From: Myrmaecium sp. VS I D KN 1
Lineage: Eukaryota > Ascomycota > Dothideomycetes > Valsariales > Valsariaceae
Length of the DNA: 64,000 nucleotides
NCBI GenBank assembly: GCA_019775845.1
Contig: JADQAV010000046.1
Coordinates: 124,001-188,000 of the forward strand
Direction: 5' to 3'
Positions 60,224 to 64,000 of this stretch are shown piece after piece. How positions within the stretch are numbered: the stretch's first letter is position 1; each line of letters begins with the position of its first letter. The notes under the pieces were generated by a model. The model saw only the letters and a list, made by a program, of their open reading frames with translations. It ran no database searches and had not been told where the DNA came from. Made by a program: the position numbers and the translations under genes.

Positions 60224-62370
60224 ATGCCGAGAACACTGAAGGACCTGGTGGACGCATCTATAGGGGAGCATTGGAGGCAGCATGCCCCGCAGTCGCGATT
60301 CCAGCCCTGTAGGCCGATAGATTGAGTGAAGTTCCTGTGGACTAACTGGCCGATAGCGAGAGAAGAGATAACCTTGCCAGGGAACTGAGACAACAAGAAG
60401 CGGATTTGTCTAACACTACCAAGGTGTCCATCATCACGTACAGGCAGGATGTACCTGTTCATGGTCAGTCATCAAGTGCCCTCGACGATGCATTGCCTCA
60501 CGCAACCATGCTCTGACATACCTAGAAACCGAGCTGGATGAGAATGGGCTCTCAGAGCAGCTTCAGGTGTGAAATAAAGTGATCGACGCTTTGGAGCTTC
60601 TCTAATAGCATGCGATGCAGAACCCTGGACAATTTGATGTCTTGTAAGACGCTCGATCCGTCATCAAACTTCTGTGATCTTATGGGTACGTGTAGCGCCA
60701 TTGCGGATGAGATACCGCCACGTGCTTCTCCTAAGTTGTCCGTGACTTCTGCATCCTTCCGAGAGCTGCTCGCCCATTTCGATGCGCCTGCTGGATTCAT
60801 CAAGGCCTTCTGTCGAAACTGGCAAACGTGCGGAACCGGGTATCGGCCTCTTCCTTCCTCCCCGGGCTCGTGGGATTACTGGTGCCTCATTCCATTTCGG
60901 GCGCGGATACGTTGTCAGAGAGGCGAGACGCACGCCTCGAGCCACGCTGGTCGGAGGCAGATGAACCCGGTGAACTATATCCACCTGGACGACGTGGCGG
61001 AAGACGTTCGCGGCTCTCACGTCGCATTGTCGGTCAAGCACAACGCCGGGAGCAGCTCGACACATGTCGTCTGCGTCACTTCCAGGACTCCCGGTGGCCG
61101 CACTTCATCAAGACCCCGCTGAAGCGGATAAAGGATTCGTGGGAGACAAGATCGGCCACGAACACTCCTCCGGATCCTTTGTCGGTGCACGCGGCATACC
61201 TAGAAACTCTGCTTGAGTGGTGGAATGATGTGCTCTATTGCTTCAACCAGCAGCTGATTCAAGAGGTAACCGGAGGCCCTTCGTCTCAGGTCCCCCAGCC
61301 AGGAAATCGCCCATGCTCATCCGAACAACACAGGAAATGCAACTTCAAGATGACCTCGAAAATCCCCAGACCTCGAACCAAAGGGCTGGTATAGCCATCA
61401 ACAAGCGGCTGCACGTAATGGCCGCCCACCTATACCGCTACGGCTCGGAGCTCGGCCGTGTGGAGGACATCATCGAGCAGCTGCAGTCGATCCACCGCAA
61501 GCTGGCCCCGAATGCACCAGTCGTCCCCGGCCCGACGGGGCCCGCGACGATGCCGCCGCCTCCGCCGCGTCAACCGCCTGCAGCGCACGTGCAGGAGTGG
61601 ATGCGCGTGGAGTACGGGTTCGAGCAGTTCTCCTCCCAGGCTAAAGCGATGCGGGTCTTTCGGCAGGAGCTCGAGAGCAAAACGAGCAACATCCTCGCTC
61701 TGGTATGTCTTCCGCTCGTCTTCCTTCTGCTCCTCATTCTTCCCTCGTTGCTGCTGCTGTAGTCTCTTATTCCCCCTCTCCGCGATTCTCGCGCTAATTC
61801 CCAACACGCCCGCCACAGCTCTTCAACAACATGCAGCTCAAGAACGACGAGCGGATGCAGACCATCCTCAAGGCGACCCAGGAGGACGCCCGGCAGTCGC
61901 AGGACCTTGCCCTCAGCATGAAGGAGGACTCGGTCGCGATGCGCACCGTCGCCGTCCTTACCCTCGCCTTCCTGCCCGCCACCTCCTTCGCCGCCGTGCT
62001 GGCGATGCCCTTCGTCGCCGCCGACGGCGCCTACCTCGCCGGCCGCCCCGCTCGCATCTGGGTCTGGATCCTCCTCACCGTGCCCACCACCCTCGTCGGC
62101 TTCGGCATCTACGCCGACGTGATGCGCCGCCAGCGCGCCGCCACCCGCCGGGTCCCGCCCGACCCTGCCGTCCCCGCCGCCATCACCGCCGCCCTGCCCG
62201 CCGCTCTTGGCCCCGCCCTGCCCACGGTCGGCCGGCTGCGGCCGCGTGCCCGGTCCCCGGGCCTCCGTCTGGATCTCAGACGGCTGCTGCGGGGAGGTCG
62301 ATCGACGGGCGGTGCGACGACGGCCAGGGAGGGGGAGGGGGCGCCGGCGACGGCGATGGTGGAGGTATAA
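60224..62370 (+). pseudogene. Decaying CorA-like membrane protein gene
   Basis: Protein-like sequence runs from MPRTLKDLVDASIGEHWRQH (60224) to a TAA at 62370, but not in one frame. An in-frame TGA sits at 60323-60325, yet the same frame continues convincingly as VKFLWTNWPIAREEITLP. At about 60376-60382 the reading moves by one base to ELRQQEADLSNTTKV. The frame from 60610 reads KLSVTSASFRELLAHFDAPA, then WQTCGTGYR and NPVNYIHLDD. At about 61072-61085 it shifts again to FQDSRWPHFIKTPLKRI. From there the gene looks sound: exon to 61265, intron (GTAACC...ACAG), exon 61334-61702, intron (GTATGT...CACAG), exon 61819-62370. This 3' part has the fungal CorA-like helix bundle and two membrane helices (TVAVLTLAFLPATSFAAVLA and WVWILLTVPTTLVGFGIY). 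The CorA GMN motif is absent. A weak-donor intron could replace the last frameshift, but not the stop or the first shift. Confidence 0.6.
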
Positions 62371-63095
62371 GTCATCGCGGCACAGGGCGGCGGTGGGGTC
62401 CGGGCGCAGCAACGGGGGCCGGCTTGACGGTGGCACTCGGCGGATGAGTAGTTGTAGCTAGCAGTGGAGACGACGGGACGTCCGGTCCCAATCGGACCGG
62501 ACGGGGACAGGCACATGGCTGACTGCGTACTTGTTATTGTTGTTTTGACGAAGGAGGAGAAAAGGAGAAGAGCACGTGGGGGTGTTGGGGAAGCAAACAA
62601 GCCACAAGCAAGAAAGAACGAAAGAGAGAAGAGTAGAGAGACGGATGTAGCAGCGACAGGCAGCGAAGCCCTCGCCAACAAGAAAATAAGGTTTTAAATT
62701 CCATTATGAGAAACGAGGTCTATGTTGTTGTGTGCTCGTGTACCGCCGCCTTGGTTTAACGTCGTCGATCCCTTGTATCGGATCCCACATCTCCTCGCCT
62801 TACTCCTCTCCTCCCTGAATAAATGTTAGGTAAATGACAGGGAAAAGTGCCACGTCGTTCTGGTGTGAGGACACCCAAGGGAAAAGAGTGCGCGGCTGCG
62901 GAGACGTTCGGATCCGATACAGTTCCGTACAGTCAATTCAAAAGGTGGCGGTGGACGATCGAAATCCTCGGTGCGACAGCAGAAGCAGAGAATGGAGGCG
63001 CGAGAAACCTGCAACAACCTCTCTTCTTCTGCCGCGAACGCGGGGGGATCCCGACCGGAAACACCAGCGGGTCGCCTCCGCGAAAAAGGGGAGGT
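62371..63095. other. Convergent intergenic region before the carrier gene
   Basis: 3' flanks of both neighbours. No gene supported. Confidence 0.65.
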
Positions 63096-64000
63096 TTAAT
63101 GCTTGGCCGTGACCGTTTCACCGGTCAGCTTCTCGACCGCTTCCTTGGCGCTGTTTTGCTTGCGGTCAGCCTTTCGTGGTGTTCTGTCGTGGGGACGACT
63201 GATCGGGAAGGTGGGGAAGGGGGAAAGCACTTACACATCGCCCAAGGCGACCATGCAAACCGTCTGCCAGACGCCCAGGCCGATGCGGGGGGTGACGCCG
63301 CGGTAGAGACCCTTGAGCCCGTTGTTCTGGTAGATGTACTTCAGCGCCTTGAACACGGTCAGGTTCTTGGGCCGGTTCGGGTCGACGGTCTTGCTCTGCA
63401 TCTCGACGCGGATGACCTCGATGGGCTGGTTCCAGGCGGAGAGGCCGCCGCCGAGGGCGGAGGCGAGGATCTTCTCGGGCACGCCGAGCTTCTCGCCCTG
63501 CTCCTTGCCGGTCGCCTTGCGGATCCCGCTCTCGGCGATGCGGGAGAGGCCGAAGCGGGAGCCCCAGTTGGTCACCTGGCGGACGGCGACGGCGTTGACG
63601 CCCTTGTTGATGCCGCGGATGCCCTCCTGGCGCCAGATCTCCATGAAGGTCTCCATTGTTCCAGGAGGCTTCATGCCGGCGGAGGCGACCTTGTGCTTGG
63701 TGATCTCGACCGTCTTCATGCAGGTGCAGAAGCCCATGGTCGCGTAGGCCTGCGCGAGGCCGCCGGCCATGCCGCCGCTGATACCAGCGACGAAGCCGGA
63801 CGCGCCGAGGGCGCGGGCCTGGTATTCGGCCTCGGAGGCCACGAAGAGGAGGACGGCACCCTTGGTAGAGGCCTCGATCCAGGCCCAGGGAATCAACCCT
63901 TGGTAGACTGCAGGTGTAGACGGCAGTGTCAGTACGCCAAGCCTCAACAATTCAGGTAGTCGGTGAGACGGTGATGGACTTACACCCAAGCAATCCACCA
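63096..64000 (-). CDS. YHM2: Yhm2-type mitochondrial carrier, cut at window end
   Basis: Partial: the 5' part lies beyond 64000. Exons seen are 64000-63984 (end of an upstream exon), 63907-63237 and 63170-63096, about 253 residues of the C-terminal part. Known role: Yhm2 exchanges citrate for 2-oxoglutarate across the inner mitochondrial membrane and also associates with mitochondrial DNA. Seen: FYQGLIPWAWIEASTKGAVL, SGGMAGGLAQAYATMGFCTC, the carrier repeat signatures (IWRQEGIRGINKGVNAVAVRQ and YIYQNNGLKGLYRGVTPR), LSAWNQPIEVIRVEMQSK with the family's proline-plus-charge pattern, and a short tail KLTGETVTAKH. The last donor is read as GAT|GTGTAA because it keeps the tail in frame; GTAAGT two bases on would not. 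Confidence 0.9.

Noticed and set aside
60993-61084. Intron in the CorA-like gene that would remove the second frame change
   Set aside because: Phase works, but the donor (GTGGCG) is poor and it would delete coding sequence that looks conserved. Kept only as an alternative.

Overview
The window reads as nuclear DNA of a filamentous ascomycete. Genes are broken by short introns (about 45-110 nt) with GTAAGT/GTACGT-type donors and fungal branch sites. The proteins are typical fungal ones: an oleate delta-12 desaturase, an Nha1-type antiporter, Crt10, fungal Edc4, Tsc2, a Yhm2 carrier and a CorA-like membrane protein family. Several of them resemble Eurotiales (Aspergillus/Penicillium-like) versions from memory; that placement is inference. 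I see no bacterial operons, CRISPR arrays, rRNA, retroelements or transposases.

Layout. 1.6-8 kb: an unassigned Ser/Pro-rich protein (+), the rRNA-processing factor Rrp36 (+) and a BTB/POZ protein with a polyQ tract (+). 8.6-11.3 kb: the inner-kinetochore protein CENP-I/Mis6 (-, eight exons). 13.4-15.9 kb: an unassigned 254-aa protein (+) and EMC7 (+), whose first intron appears to be of the rare GC-AG class. 17.6-25.9 kb: delta-12 desaturase (-), a Na+/H+ antiporter (+) and the HDEL receptor Erd2 (-). 26-29 kb: gene-poor, with scattered unassigned open frames. 29-33.3 kb: an Edc4/Ge-1 decapping scaffold (+). 34.8-40.3 kb: a serine palmitoyltransferase small-subunit-like protein (-), a mitochondrial GGQ-domain release-factor-like protein (+) and Crt10 (-, with one apparent frameshift). 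41-50 kb: the importin-alpha exporter Cse1 (-), divergent from a tuberin/Tsc2-type GAP (+). 50-56.5 kb: a gene desert. 56.5-64 kb: a secreted CAP/PR-1 protein (+), an Arg/Ser-rich protein with 46-residue tandem repeats (-), a decaying CorA-like membrane protein gene (+) and the 3' part of a Yhm2-type mitochondrial carrier (-) cut by the window end.

The genes are mostly single-copy housekeeping genes on mixed strands, not a cluster. Several serve the endomembrane and lipid system (EMC7, Erd2, desaturase, SPT small subunit, the secreted CAP protein). Others serve RNA and ribosome biology (Rrp36, Edc4, mitochondrial GGQ protein), nuclear transport and chromosome segregation (Cse1, CENP-I) and growth signalling (Tsc2). 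I found no convincing new multi-gene system. The best leads are the GC-AG intron, the decayed CorA-like gene, the Crt10 frameshift, the two gene-poor regions and several lineage-specific low-complexity expansions.

Exon boundaries were worked out by hand from frame continuity and splice consensus. Family assignments rest on recognised motifs and remembered family patterns, not on database searches.
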